Shown here piece by piece: positions 35,302 through 45,973 of a stretch of DNA of 64,000 nucleotides (position 1 is the first letter of the stretch; each line of letters starts with the position of its first letter). Below the pieces are notes generated by a model that was not told the origin of the DNA, made no database searches, and saw nothing but the letters and a program-made list of their open reading frames with translations. Made by a program: the position numbers and the translations under genes. Location: NCBI RefSeq assembly GCF_000213175.1, contig NW_009799100.1:2921952-2985951 (forward strand), given 5' to 3'. This DNA is from Neurospora tetrasperma FGSC 2508 (taxonomy: Eukaryota; Ascomycota; Sordariomycetes; Sordariales; Sordariaceae).

Positions 35302-37725
35302 ATGGTTGCGCCAGCTGTCCCCGAGTTCGTGATTCCCGTTTAGAGTTACAGTCTACCCTTTGTCTTGGGTACTTCAACCAAGCGCACCTCGGCCGAAACT
35401 AACGTTTGATTTCACACAGGATCACCGAAGAGATACTGCATGAAGCGGTTGACACTCGTACCGAGTCTCTGAGCTCTCTCAGGGAGCTTGGCCCCCCCGA
35501 CCTCGTACACCTGGTCAAGCAGCCCCTGAAGAACCCCGGAAAGCACGTACGTAACCAGTCTCTCCGACTTCATCCATATGCAACACGACAGCCATCGCTG
35601 ACCTGCGCATCCATCAGTATGGTGTCTATCACCATGTCACCGGCGTCGACGCGTCCTCCTCGGCCAGTCTGGCTGCTTACATCAACACCCTGACCTACAA
35701 GGAGTTTGGCAATTCCGCCACTGCCAAAACCGTCGAAGGAACTTATTGGTAATACCTCTCTTTGACCGACTGCGTTCTGGGCTATCCCTAACAACTACTC
35801 GTTCTAGCTGTTACAATGCCTTCTCCCGCGTCGACATGCGCGTACACGCTCCCTTCCCCGGCTCCGTAGATAGCTATTGCGTTGACGAGCGGGGCGAAAA
35901 ACGAAAGGCGACCGACGAACTCTGGCTCGAAACATACCTCTGCAGTGTTCTCCGTGCATACTCGTATGCCGACGATGGAAGCGGCGAGACTATCAGAAAG
36001 ATCATGGGCGTCCGGCGTTTCAACCCGGTTTCCAGTACCGAGACCGAACACAAATTCCTCAGCGCTGCCGAGCAGCTCTTCTTTAGGGGTAACACTCCCC
36101 AGCTGTTCGCCCTGCGTAACATCGATTTACTGACTCTCCTAAATAGGCTGGCAACTTGGGTCCGACTCCGTGGTGCAGGTGCCCAACAATGTCTCTAACC
36201 ACTTGACAGCCGGCCTCCTAAAGTATTTCTCCACAACAGGACGCCACACTTCCGGTATCAATCTCTTTGAGAAGCTTCGGTCGCAAAACGTTGAAGTGGC
36301 TTCGCTCTTGGCAAAAGTGCTCTTCATGGGAAACGAGGAGGTGCAAGGAGTCCGTGTTTTGTACGAGGCCCTCAAGGAATCGCCCATGGATTACGTTATG
36401 CTTGATACCCAGGCCGAATTCCTTCTCAAAAAGGCCGAAACTGCCCCAACGCCAGAATTGAGGGAGGAAAGACTACGCATGGCTCTGGGCTGTGCAGACC
36501 GAAGTACGATAGCCGCTCCCAGTGAGTTCGGCACGTGGGCAAGACTGGCCCAGGTCTATGTTGCAATGGAGGATTGGGAGAATGCCTTGACCATCCTCAA
36601 CTCGTGTCCCATGTTCACATACCAGGACAAGGATGCGCCTGTTATGCCAGAACCCAAAGACGTTAACCTACCGACCCTCCCAGAGACCAGGTTGGACGAA
36701 ATCGACAGCGAGCCAGATTCGAGGTTCTCTGAGCAGGTCGACCCAAGTCTGCTTGGTCTTCGCGCCGCTGCATATCGGGGAACGTTCAAGCAGGCATACA
36801 GCATTCTCACCGAGATGACCGCCAAGATTGGCTGGGATCAACTTCTCAAGATCAGAAGCAACGTTTTTGTCATGGAAGACGAGTATCGAAACGAGAAGCA
36901 GGAACCCTCTTACCCTGCCAAGCGCAATGCTAGCACCGATGCGCTCCGTGGAAGCCCGGATCATACTACGAACGGCGAAACCGCTCCCAAGGAGGGTGCC
37001 GAAACTGACGAGGTTGAGGACGAAAAGAAGAATGCTACTTTGGCTGCTGAGCAAACGGAAGGCCTGGAGAGACCTCCTAGCGCTATCGACCCAGAGGTAG
37101 TCCGCAAGGCCGAAGAAAACGTACGTCTCCAAGCCGATGCTTCCCTTTGGCAGTTTACTCTGGACACGATGCTAACACATGATAGGGTGATAACGAGGAT
37201 CACTTCTCTCGCCTCAATAACAAGCGTCTATGTGAACGGTGGTTAGACAGCTTGTTCATGGTCCTTTACGAAGATCTTCGCGTATATACCATTTGGCGCA
37301 CCCAGATGGCCCAGTACAGAGCGCAGAGTATGCAGTACAAAAAGTCGGCGGAAGAGTGGGAGATTCTCGGCAGTCTCGCAGAACGCCTACAGCATACGGA
37401 TGAAGCGGTTGAGGCATACCGGGCGTGCTTGGGTCAGCGCTTCAGCCCCAAGGCTCTCGCCGGTATTCTCAAGGTGTTTGAGAAGCAAAAGAGCACACGC
37501 GAGAGTGTCGCCGCTCTCATCAGGTTGGTAACTTGGCAGTATCGGTGGTACAGCGAATTCTCACCCGAACTACTACATACCATCCGGACACTCATCGAGG
37601 ACGAGGGTGCTGTAAAGGTCAGGAGTATCATCCAGGCGACCAACCTGCCACAGAACGTGCTGGACTTGACGCATCACTATGCGGCGTTGTGTGCTACTTT
37701 CCGCAGCAGCGGGACCGACGGCTAG
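35302..37725 (+). CDS. BUD7/BCH1-family (ChAPs) exomer cargo adaptor
   Basis: Predicted 691 aa from six exons: 35302-35324, 35420-35546, 35618-35748, 35808-36088, 36147-37120 and 37186-37725. All joins are in phase. The first donor, GTTCGT, is unusual but gives MVAPAVPEITEEILHEAVDT. The others are GTACGT, GTAATA, GTAACA and GTACGT. Family features: the DLVHLVKQP segment near the N-terminus, a helical TPR-like core (LLKYFSTTGRHTSGINLFEKL, VYVAMEDWENALTIL) and the conserved CERWLDSLFMVLYEDLRVY block. In yeast, ChAPs bind Chs5 and Arf1 in exomer at the trans-Golgi and sort cargo such as chitin synthase to the surface. An acidic disordered insert lies at about residues 440-510. Which of the yeast paralogues it equals cannot be said. 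Confidence 0.87.
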
Positions 37726-38579
37726 GTTGCTGGGGTTTAATATTGGGGTGCTGCTGATGAAGTGGTGGCTAAGAGACGACCATGGCCGCATACATGATGC
37801 CTATGCGTATGGAGAGCAGTCGCGGAGTTGTTCGTATGATAGCGAGTTTTATCATTAATAGAGAATTTGAGCGACCTGATGAGACAAGATAAGCATTGAA
37901 AGTTCCAGTTGATCCTATCTAGACTCCTAAAGTCTTAGGTCTGTGGACTGTCGAGTGGCGGGAGGACCCCGGCTTATAGCGGTCCCCGTTTTAACTCCGG
38001 GGCGATTCCCAGCCCCGGTCATCGGGCCGGGCTACCCGTCCTTCCCGTCTTAGCTATGAGCCTATGACGGGACCTGCGCCAGTTGTCCCCAATCCGCTCC
38101 ACAGAGCGGCGTCCCCCCACCATTTGGAGTTTGGCCGCCCAGTTCGCGCTTCGACCTTGGAACCTGCAGGAACTTGCATAAAGCTAGGTTGCTCTTCTTT
38201 GTTATCCCCAGAGGTGCGGGGCTATGGTACCTTATGGTGCCCATCAACGTCATTACACTACATAGAAGCGTGGGATGGAGAGCCCAAATCCGTCAGAGCC
38301 AGCTCGTAAAGTAATACAAACAGGCACCAGAATGATGGAGAAGATTGCATTGGAACGGATAGGAATCGGCTCTCCACCGTTCGTGGGAGGAGAAAGTGGG
38401 GGTTGACTAAGAGAGGGGCTCCAAGCCTTATAAATCATGTTGAACTGCCCTTCCAGTCGTCGTTGATTCTCAATCATCCAAACTTTCTGTTGTCTTTTAT
38501 GCTGCCTGTCTCACGCGCAATTCCCAGAGTACCGAGCATCACAAAAACCACCAGACATTTCTTCAGTAAAACAAACACC
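37726..38579. promoter_or_regulatory. upstream region of the aldo-keto reductase gene
   Basis: It contains a GC-rich patch at 37960-38045 with three CCCCGG/CCGGGG sites (37967, 37997, 38013) that fit the SYGGRG consensus of CreA/CRE1 carbon-repression factors and also form stem-like inverted repeats. A TATA-like TTATAAAT lies at about 38428-38435, some 150 bp before the ATG. Binding is inferred from motif only. Confidence 0.4.
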
Positions 38580-39631
38580 ATGGCTCCTCTGTAAGTACCT
38601 CTACTTTGGCGATGAAGTGCCAGGAGGAACCCCTCGAAGAAGCTCACCCAAGCTTACAACTGTCAACAGCAGCAAGACTCACAAGCTCAACACGGGCGAC
38701 GAGATCCCCGCCGTTGGCCTCGGGACATGGCAGTCCAAGCCTGGTCAGGTCGAGAAGGCCGTCGAGGCCGCCCTACGTGCCGGCTATACTCACATCGACA
38801 CCGCGTATGCCTACGGTAACGAGAAGGAGGTTGGCCAAGGCATCAAGGCCTCCGGCGTCCCACGCGAGAAGATCTGGCTTACCACCAAGCTGGACAACGA
38901 CTGGCACAAGCATGTCGCCGAAGCTATCGATACGTCGCTCAAGAACCTGGACACCCCCTACGTTGACCTCTACCTGATGCACTGGCCCGCCAGTCTTGTG
39001 AAGGGAAACACCAAGGAGGTGTACAACGACTGGGACTTTGTGGACACCTGGCGCGAGATGCAGAAGCTGGTTGACACCGGCAAGGTCAAGAACATTGGTG
39101 TCAGCAACTTTGGAGTCAAGAACCTAGAGAAGCTTTTGAGCGCCGAGAGCACCAAGGTAAGCTAAGATTGTGCTCCTCCTCTTCAAGTTTTGTTGTGAAT
39201 TGACGAGGTCCTCACACATTCAATTACAGATTGTTCCGGCCGTTAATCAGATCGAACTTCACCCTGGTAACCCATCCCCCCACCTTGTCGAGTATCTGCG
39301 CTCGAAGGGCATTCATGCTTCGGCCTATTCGCCCCTCGGTAGCAGCGATTCGCCGCTTTACAAGCTTAACAGCCTCACCAAGCTCGCCGAGTCCAAGGGC
39401 AAGACTGTGCAGCAGGTGCTCCTTCGATGGGGTGTCCAGAAGGGCTGGAGTGTGCTGTCTAAGAGCGTCACTGAGGAGCGTATCAAGGCCAACATTGATC
39501 TCGAGGGCTGGAGCTTGACCGATGAGGAGATTGCTCAGATTGATGAGGTTCACAAGGAGAACAGCTTCAAGGTCTGCGGCGATGACTGGTTGCCTGTCAA
39601 AATCTTCTTCGGTGCTGGTGACAGTGACTAA
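38580..39631 (+). CDS. NADPH-dependent aldo-keto reductase
   Basis: Predicted 299 aa from exons 38580-38590, 38670-39156 and 39230-39631, introns GTAAGT...ACAG and GTAAGC...ACAG, in phase. It is a complete AKR (TIM) barrel. The catalytic tetrad is Asp47 and Tyr52 (HIDTAYAYGNE), Lys77 (LTTKL) and His108 (LMHWP). The cofactor loop SKSVTEERIKAN matches the family's KSxxxxRixxN pattern, so NADPH use is likely. It reduces aldehydes or ketones such as glyceraldehyde or sugars in the cytosol. It looks closest to the fungal glycerol dehydrogenase/GCY1 group, but substrate cannot be fixed from sequence. Its promoter has a TATA box and candidate carbon-repression sites. The assembly gap begins 50 bp after the stop, so the 3' region is incomplete. 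Confidence 0.92.
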
Positions 39632-39681
39632 ATGTCGTACACCGTGCAGCCAAGAGGATGCTGGCAAGATATTCCCCCCCC

Positions 39682-40389
39682 NNNNNNNNNNNNNNNNNNN
39701 NNNNNNNNNNNNNNNNNNNNNNNNNNNNNNNNNNNNNNNNNNNNNNNNNNNNNNNNNNNNNNNNNNNNNNNNNNNNNNNNNNNNNNNNNNNNNNNNNNNN
39801 NNNNNNNNNNNNNNNNNNNNNNNNNNNNNNNNNNNNNNNNNNNNNNNNNNNNNNNNNNNNNNNNNNNNNNNNNNNNNNNNNNNNNNNNNNNNNNNNNNNN
39901 NNNNNNNNNNNNNNNNNNNNNNNNNNNNNNNNNNNNNNNNNNNNNNNNNNNNNNNNNNNNNNNNNNNNNNNNNNNNNNNNNNNNNNNNNNNNNNNNNNNN
40001 NNNNNNNNNNNNNNNNNNNNNNNNNNNNNNNNNNNNNNNNNNNNNNNNNNNNNNNNNNNNNNNNNNNNNNNNNNNNNNNNNNNNNNNNNNNNNNNNNNNN
40101 NNNNNNNNNNNNNNNNNNNNNNNNNNNNNNNNNNNNNNNNNNNNNNNNNNNNNNNNNNNNNNNNNNNNNNNNNNNNNNNNNNNNNNNNNNNNNNNNNNNN
40201 NNNNNNNNNNNNNNNNNNNNNNNNNNNNNNNNNNNNNNNNNNNNNNNNNNNNNNNNNNNNNNNNNNNNNNNNNNNNNNNNNNNNNNNNNNNNNNNNNNNN
40301 NNNNNNNNNNNNNNNNNNNNNNNNNNNNNNNNNNNNNNNNNNNNNNNNNNNNNNNNNNNNNNNNNNNNNNNNNNNNNNNNNNNNNNNNN
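39682..40389. other. assembly gap (708 N) flanked by C runs
   Basis: The sequence enters the gap through about nine C and leaves it through about seven C. No base is readable inside, and any gene here would be missed. Confidence 0.99.
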
Positions 40390-40647
40390 CCCCCCCATAG
40401 ATGAAAAATAATGAATAATGACATCAGAAAATGCTCGCTCGAGATTAATAACTGGCTATGCTCAGTGACCACACATCTGTGACATCCCTCCCGACCAACC
40501 CCCCGCTAATCCACTCACATCATTGACTCGGTACCACAAGAGCACAAACTCTACGCCAGACCCTCAGGCCAAGCAAAGACCACAGAGATTTCATCGCCCG
40601 ATTACAATCTAACAAAGTCCCAAAACGAAGCCAAAGCCAACCCAGCC

Positions 40648-41346
40648 CTACAGCTTTGCTTTCTCCCTTAGCCCCCTCTCCTCCTCCACCTCCTCCCTAA
40701 CCACCTCCGTTACAAACCCCCTCACCCTCCTCGCCAACTCCTCCCCCTCGTCCTCATCCAAATCCTCCCTTTTCCCCCTCCCAAACATGGTGCTCGTAAA
40801 CCTCTCAGCCTCCCTCAGCCCTGGCCTGGGAATGATGTGAAAATGCATATGCTCGACAACCTGCGCAGCGGCAATCCCGTTGTTCTGGACCACGTTCCAG
40901 TCTTTGATCCCCGTCGCCCGCGTCACCGCTTCCGAGAGGATCCGTAGGTAGCGCCCCAATTCGGCGGCTTCATCGGGAAGCACGTCGGTGAGTTTGGCGG
41001 CGTGCCGGCGGGGGCAGAGTAAGAGATGGCCCGGGGAGAGGGGCATGATGTCGAGGAAGGCGATCAGGAGGGGGGTGGAGAGGAGGAGGAAGGTTTGTGG
41101 TTGGGGGGAGGTGGAGGTGGATGGGGGGAAGGGAGAAGGAGGGGAGGTAGGGGGGTAGGGGGGAAAAGTTGAGGAGATGTGGCAGAAGGGACAATTGGGT
41201 TGGGTATCGGAGGAGGAGGTGGTGGTGTTACTGGCGCCGGCGCCTGACTTGGAGGCGGGAAGGCTGGGGTCGAAGGTGTTGGCGTCGGGGACGATGGAGC
41301 GTGGAGCTGGTGTTGCTGGTGGCTTCTTGTCGGTTGAGGAAGCCAT
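40648..41346 (-). CDS. HIT-family nucleotide-binding hydrolase
   Basis: Predicted 232 aa, no intron needed. The histidine triad is clear: EHMHFHIIPRPG near residue 165, with the upstream core FLDIMPLSPGHLLLCPRRH and WNVVQNNGIAAAQVVEHMH. These enzymes act on the alpha-phosphate of nucleotide conjugates such as AMP-lysine or dinucleoside polyphosphates. A CPFC pair near residue 52 precedes a Pro/Ser-rich insert (about residues 60-85) that splits the first beta strands from the core, longer than in plain Hint proteins. The C-terminal 50 residues are charged and helical. It is divergent from the RPB12 gene. The exact substrate class (Hint versus Fhit-like or Aph1-like) is undecided. Confidence 0.87.
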   Translation of the reverse strand: MASSTDKKPPATPAPRSIVPDANTFDPSLPASKSGAGASNTTTSSSDTQPNCPFCHISSTFPPYPPTSPPSPFPPSTSTSPQPQTFLLLSTPLLIAFLDIMPLSPGHLLLCPRRHAAKLTDVLPDEAAELGRYLRILSEAVTRATGIKDWNVVQNNGIAAAQVVEHMHFHIIPRPGLREAERFTSTMFGRGKREDLDEDEGEELARRVRGFVTEVVREEVEEERGLREKAKL

Positions 41347-42283
41347 GGCTGCAGTCTGGCGTATGACGTAGTGATGTGTTTGAAGAATTGTATATGTCGA
41401 GGAGCCCCGAGTTGAACTTGAACTGAAATACTCAACAGAAGTTTCGACCAGTAGGTACTAGGAGTGTAGTTGATCTCACTACTTATGTAATGATGCCGAA
41501 AATGATTGTTTGCTGAGTGCGCCCCGTAACCAAGGACCAAAGCAACAAAATGTCAAAAAACCAAACAAAACGCCTTTCTCCGTGACAAATCCGAAAGGAA
41601 ACACCACTGATGACTCTTGTATGATGATTTTAAGCTGATGACCAACTAGTCGCTCAGTGAGATTCGGGACGAAAGGCCCAGGGCGGGATCTTGAAAAGAC
41701 CCCAAAGCCAAACACAAAGCACCGGGCCCGTTCCCCGTCCCTGTCTCACCTCCGCTTGCCGGCGGGCATCGACCCGGTAGTGTACAGTGGTGAGGCGCCA
41801 GGGCTGCCGCGAACAACCTCGGCCTCCAAACTCCGCCGAAAACGTGGGGGAATTGCCTGCCGCATTGACAGCTACCCACAGTAGAGTGGAGACCTTATAT
41901 GACAGGGGTAACTTGCATTCGCAAGGTCCGAACGCCGCCTGCTTTTGTCACCCTTTGTCAAAGTCTGGAACTTTCTGCCTCAGCGTTCCGCCTTTTTTTA
42001 CCTTTTGTTGTTCGCGTCCAGTTGAAACTCGCCTGTATAGGTAGCGCTCCGTCCCTCTCGTCGCAAACCACTCCACCGGTAATTATCCATCATCATCATC
42101 AACCGAACGACATCATCGTCGCATTCCGCTCCAAATCGCATAACATCGATTTGTCGTCGCCTCAACACAAAGACAATCTTACACGTTGTATAACCGTCAT
42201 CCAATCTATCCGAGCAAACCCGACGACAAATAAACCCAAATTACAAATACCACACCACCCCCAACACAACACAAACAATCAAG
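41347..42283. other. divergent promoter region of HIT protein and RPB12 genes
   Basis: About 0.94 kb between divergent starts. A short CATCATCATCA repeat occurs at about 42090, in the probable leader of RPB12. No gene is seen. Confidence 0.5.
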
Positions 42284-42599
42284 ATGTCTTCCCGCGAGCA
42301 GTACCAAGTCCCCAACTCCCAGGGCTTCACCACCGGCGCCTCCAACAACGACGGCAACAGCGGTGGCAGCAGTGTTATGTGGTACACTTGCGGCGACTGC
42401 GCGGTCCGCGTGCCGCTCGAGAAGGGCGCTCCTATCCGCTGCCAGAAGTGCGGTGCGCGTGTTTTGTATAAGGAGCGCACCAAGAGGTACGTTGTTTTTT
42501 TGAGCTTACCCTATGGAAAATTCTGAGAATGTCGGAGAGAAGACATTGTGCTAACGACGGTTTGGGGGTAATAGAATGGTTCAGTTCGAGGCTCGGTAA
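42284..42599 (+). CDS. RPB12: RNA polymerase I/II/III subunit ABC10-alpha (Rpb12)
   Basis: Predicted 75 aa from exons 42284-42486 and 42575-42599, intron GTACGT...ATAG in phase 2. The zinc ribbon is intact: WYTCGDC and CQKCGARVLYKERTKR, that is two Cys-x2-Cys pairs, ending RMVQFEAR as in the family. This small shared subunit sits on the outer face of all three nuclear RNA polymerases and is essential for assembly. The N-terminal 30 residues, rich in Gly, Asn and Ser, are a disordered extension. The second exon holds only eight codons and is easy to miss. It is convergent with GPN1, whose product helps import RNA polymerase II. Confidence 0.95.
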
Positions 42600-43188
42600 A
42601 TGGTTTCTTATTCGACTTTGTTCGACTTGGGGCCAATAAAGGAGGTGTAGAAAGGGGTCGCTCTTCCTCGATGCCATATCGGGCTGAAGTTTTCATCGTA
42701 TCTGGACCGGCCGGGATGTCCTGATGCCCAAGGACGGGAGCCGAGTCAGCCTTGGAGGCAACGGGAACATTTGTCGAGGGGAGCTGGGACCGTAGGAGAC
42801 TCGAACCGTCGATATCTTGGTGTGATTTTGCACCATCAGCGGTTGCTTAGCATGGCCCAGCCTTGAACCCACGGCTTGTTGTGATCAGACAAAGGGAGAT
42901 ATCATATTCATCACAATATCATGATGGCGGCGTTCTGGGAAATATCGGTAGACTTGTGGGAATTCATACAAAGAAAGCATTGCGTTTCATCATCGTCATT
43001 ATCACCTATCACCATCAAATAGATCCGCTCTGTGATGCTTCTCATTATTGATCATGTTTTTGCCACCTAAAATATTGGTATGGTATCACTCTGAAAACGC
43101 CGGTTGTATGCTAATTCTCCCTCCCTCTGAATCACTTTTCTTGCCAGCATTGCTCGATAAATCCTTTCCTTACCAATGGCCAATCTCA
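42600..43188. other. intergenic between convergent RPB12 and GPN1
   Basis: 3' regions of both genes. A stretch at about 42781-42860 has a B-box-like GGTTCGAGTCT on the minus strand but does not fold as a tRNA. Confidence 0.5.
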
Positions 43189-44463
43189 TCACCTCTGGCT
43201 GTGGAGGTACTTTGCAAAACTTGCGTCGGCCAAAACCGAATCATCTTCGCCCTGCATGGCAGCGGCGTACCTCGCCTGCAATCCCTCGCGGTCATACTCG
43301 TCGTTGGGATCGTCACCATATTCCTCGTCGCTGCTCTCCTCGTCCGTGCTCAACGGCTCGGGGGCCTCTTTATCATTGACGTCACCCACTGTGACGTCGC
43401 CCGCCGCGTCGCCCATCGACATTCCCTTCATCATTTTGTTGAGTTCCCTCTCCCGAGCCTTTTTCTTGTTCTCTTCCCTTTCTTCGCGCCTCCTCTCGAG
43501 CTCAGGCTGGTAGTCGCGCTTGAACTCCTCTGCCTTCTCCTGAACCGCGGCAAAGAACTCGTCAATGCCCGTCCCGTACAGCGAACTGACGCCCACCACG
43601 TTCAGATGTGCGTAAAACTCCTCCAACATCAGACTCATGCTGTTCAACAGCGAGCCCATGTATCCGCTGCCCGAGCCCATGCCATCGCCGCTGCCCTCCG
43701 CTCCGCCAAACGCGTTGTTGGTCTCGTCCTCCTGCAGCGCAGCCTGGAACGCATCATAGTCGGTCATCCACTCCTTTGCAAAAGCCGGGTCCTTAACGTC
43801 CGACTTGTTGAACACCAGAATCATGGGCAGCTTGGTCTTGTAAAGGATACTGCAGGCGTACAGCATGTTGCTCATGAAGGTCGACGTCGAGCTCGTCCGG
43901 GGGGTGTCGATGATGTAGGCGATGACGGTGGGGAAGGATGAAGCGAGCGACTCAAGGAGAATCTGGCCCGACGCGGACCAGACGAACACCTCGATCTGGC
44001 CCGGCGTGTCGACGAGGATGTGCTTGATGGGCGTGTGCGTCGGGTCGTCGGGCTTGGGCGCCGTGCGCTTCTCGAGTAGGCCGAGGACCTGGTCGACTTT
44101 GGTGGCGAAGAGGTTCAGCGATGTGAGAATGCCGCCGTTGGGGCCGAGGTTGTACTGCTTCATCACCTCCTTGTAGTTGACCGAGTCGCGGATGTCAATG
44201 TTGCTCTCGAAGGGCGAGTGGGTGACTGCTGGGTCGAGGTTGATGACATAAGGGGGCTCCTTCTTTCCGTGGAGATGGGCATTGATTTGTTGCATAAAGG
44301 TTGTCTTGCCGGATCCTGGGGAACATGGTCAGCTGGATGATTCCGCTTGCGGTTGGGAAAAGCACAGAACATGAGCATGCGTAGACCTACCTGCCATGCC
44401 AACGCAGACGATGGCAACAGGCTGGTCAGCCTTGGCGGCAGACGATGCCGAAGTCGAAGCCAT
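43189..44463 (-). CDS. GPN1: GPN-loop GTPase 1 (Npa3/XAB1)
   Basis: Predicted 399 aa from exon 44463-44391 and exon 44315-43189, with the intron GTAGGT...CCCAG splitting a glycine codon inside the P-loop. G1 is GMAGSGKT (residues 22-29). The diagnostic Gly-Pro-Asn loop is in [15 protein letters not shown]3 is DTPGQIEVF and G4 is NKSD. The protein works in the cytoplasm in assembly and nuclear import of RNA polymerase II, as a heterodimer with GPN3. The Gly/Ser-rich insert ([15 protein letters not shown]) and the acidic C-terminal tail ending [11 protein letters not shown] resemble other fungal forms. The start is well supported by the short Ala/Ser-rich leader directly before the P-loop. It is divergent from the DUF7053-like gene, with 1.5 kb between them. 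Confidence 0.95.
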
Positions 44464-45973
44464 TGTGCGACAGCTGTGCACGGGTGTGTGGAAGATTGTT
44501 TGGTGATCTCTGTGTTATCTGTCGGATAAAATCAAAGTTGTTGCAGATTTCAGTTTGCGCAGAGATGGTGTTGTAATGAGTCTCGGGAAGAAAGTTTCAC
44601 GGATGTCGTAAGCGGCGGGGTCACTACTGTAAGGATGGTCATAGGTGGTTGCGACGGAGTGAATGTCCGAGGGCTACAGAGGGGCAACACCGCAAGAAAA
44701 AAAAAAAAAAAAAAAAAAAAAACAGCCCATTGATCGCCTGGCGTATGTAGCGGGCGGAAAGATTCCATCCATCAAGGCATGGGTGGGGTGAAGGGTAGGT
44801 AAGGCTTGGCATTTTGTTTTCCCCAAAGTGAAATGACTGAAACCTCAACATTGGTCTCTTTTCATCCTCTCACCCATCTATCTTCCAACTACGCCTTCAT
44901 GTTCCTCGACATCCAATCCATATCTGGCCGGCTCGCATCTCATCCATCATCCTTTACCAACTTGGAACTAAATCAGTTGGCGACCTATACCCTGTTATCA
45001 TGCCTATATCAATAGCCCATATGGCCTGCTTGACAGCTTCTTGTTTTCAGCCGAGCCGATGTTAATCTACGAATATCACAGCCCTCAACCGCAGTGAGTA
45101 GCTAGTCGACCTGGTAACTTTGCGGCCCCGTTCTATAAGTTGTACCCTGGTATTATGGGTGCCTGGATATTTTAGGATCTTAACGGTTGGATGGAATAGC
45201 ACTTGCCGCGGGCAGACAAGCCCCGAAGGCCTCGTCGACCTCACAGGCTATTGTTCAATGAGGTCTGTCCACTTGTCCAGTTTCAACTAAATTTTTCACG
45301 CCTAGCAACGAAGCCGGATACGGATGCTTTTTGAACGTTTCGCGGAGTCTGTCGAGTGGCAATTTTATAATGTTGAACGAGACCGGGATAAGCGACGGGA
45401 GAAAAACCGTCTCACGTCATCTTCGGAAAAGGTTAGGAACTATAGGCAGGATGCTGGCGGGGGCTATTCACCAATGCCAATGACCGCTAAACCCATGTTA
45501 AGCGGATGGTCGGTGGTCCCGCGTTGGGGAGTGGGCGCAGTCGGTGGCCTCTTCTTGCATCAAAATTCTCTTCAAAATGGTGGATGATGGGAGCTGGGTT
45601 GGTGAAGTAAGCCACAAACGTAATGGCAAGCTCCGTCTGTTCGGCACTACCAGGAGGCAGCGTGGCCGGGAACCAAGCGGCCATCCACAAGCTGCCCCTC
45701 ATGATACTCAGCCCTACCAACCTACCTCTTCCACGTTCTATCCATTATACTCAAGCTGACCCCCAAGATCCGTTTGGATTTTCTCCCTTCCACGTCTTCC
45801 CTTGCTTCATCTCTCGTCTCACACCAGGGCCAGATTCATCATTCGACTTGGGCCAATTTCCAGCGACTCACCAATTCCAGGCTTCGGAGATCGGCTACCA
45901 TACTCTACCCACACCTCTATAGAGGTGTATACACTTCCATTTATCGGTGTTACATATCTGCTGACAGCACCCA
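44464..45973. other. divergent upstream region of GPN1 and the DUF7053-like gene
   Basis: It contains a 26-base A run at 44697-44722. No gene is seen. Frames in 45.3-45.9 kb overlap the probable leader of the downstream gene and lack domains. Confidence 0.5.
44697..44722. repeat. homopolymer of 26 A
   Basis: Uninterrupted A run about 230 bp upstream of the GPN1 start, likely a length-variable microsatellite. Confidence 0.95.

Noticed and set aside
39522-40472. Several frames of 250-290 aa on both strands
   Set aside because: They consist almost wholly of the N gap and mean nothing.
42781-42860. tRNA-like stretch on the minus strand with GGTTCGAGTCT
   Set aside because: The T-arm and acceptor do not pair and the anticodon loop lacks the usual U33.
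43048-43941. Plus-strand frame of 297 aa
   Set aside because: Antisense shadow of GPN1, whose motifs are unmistakable on the minus strand.
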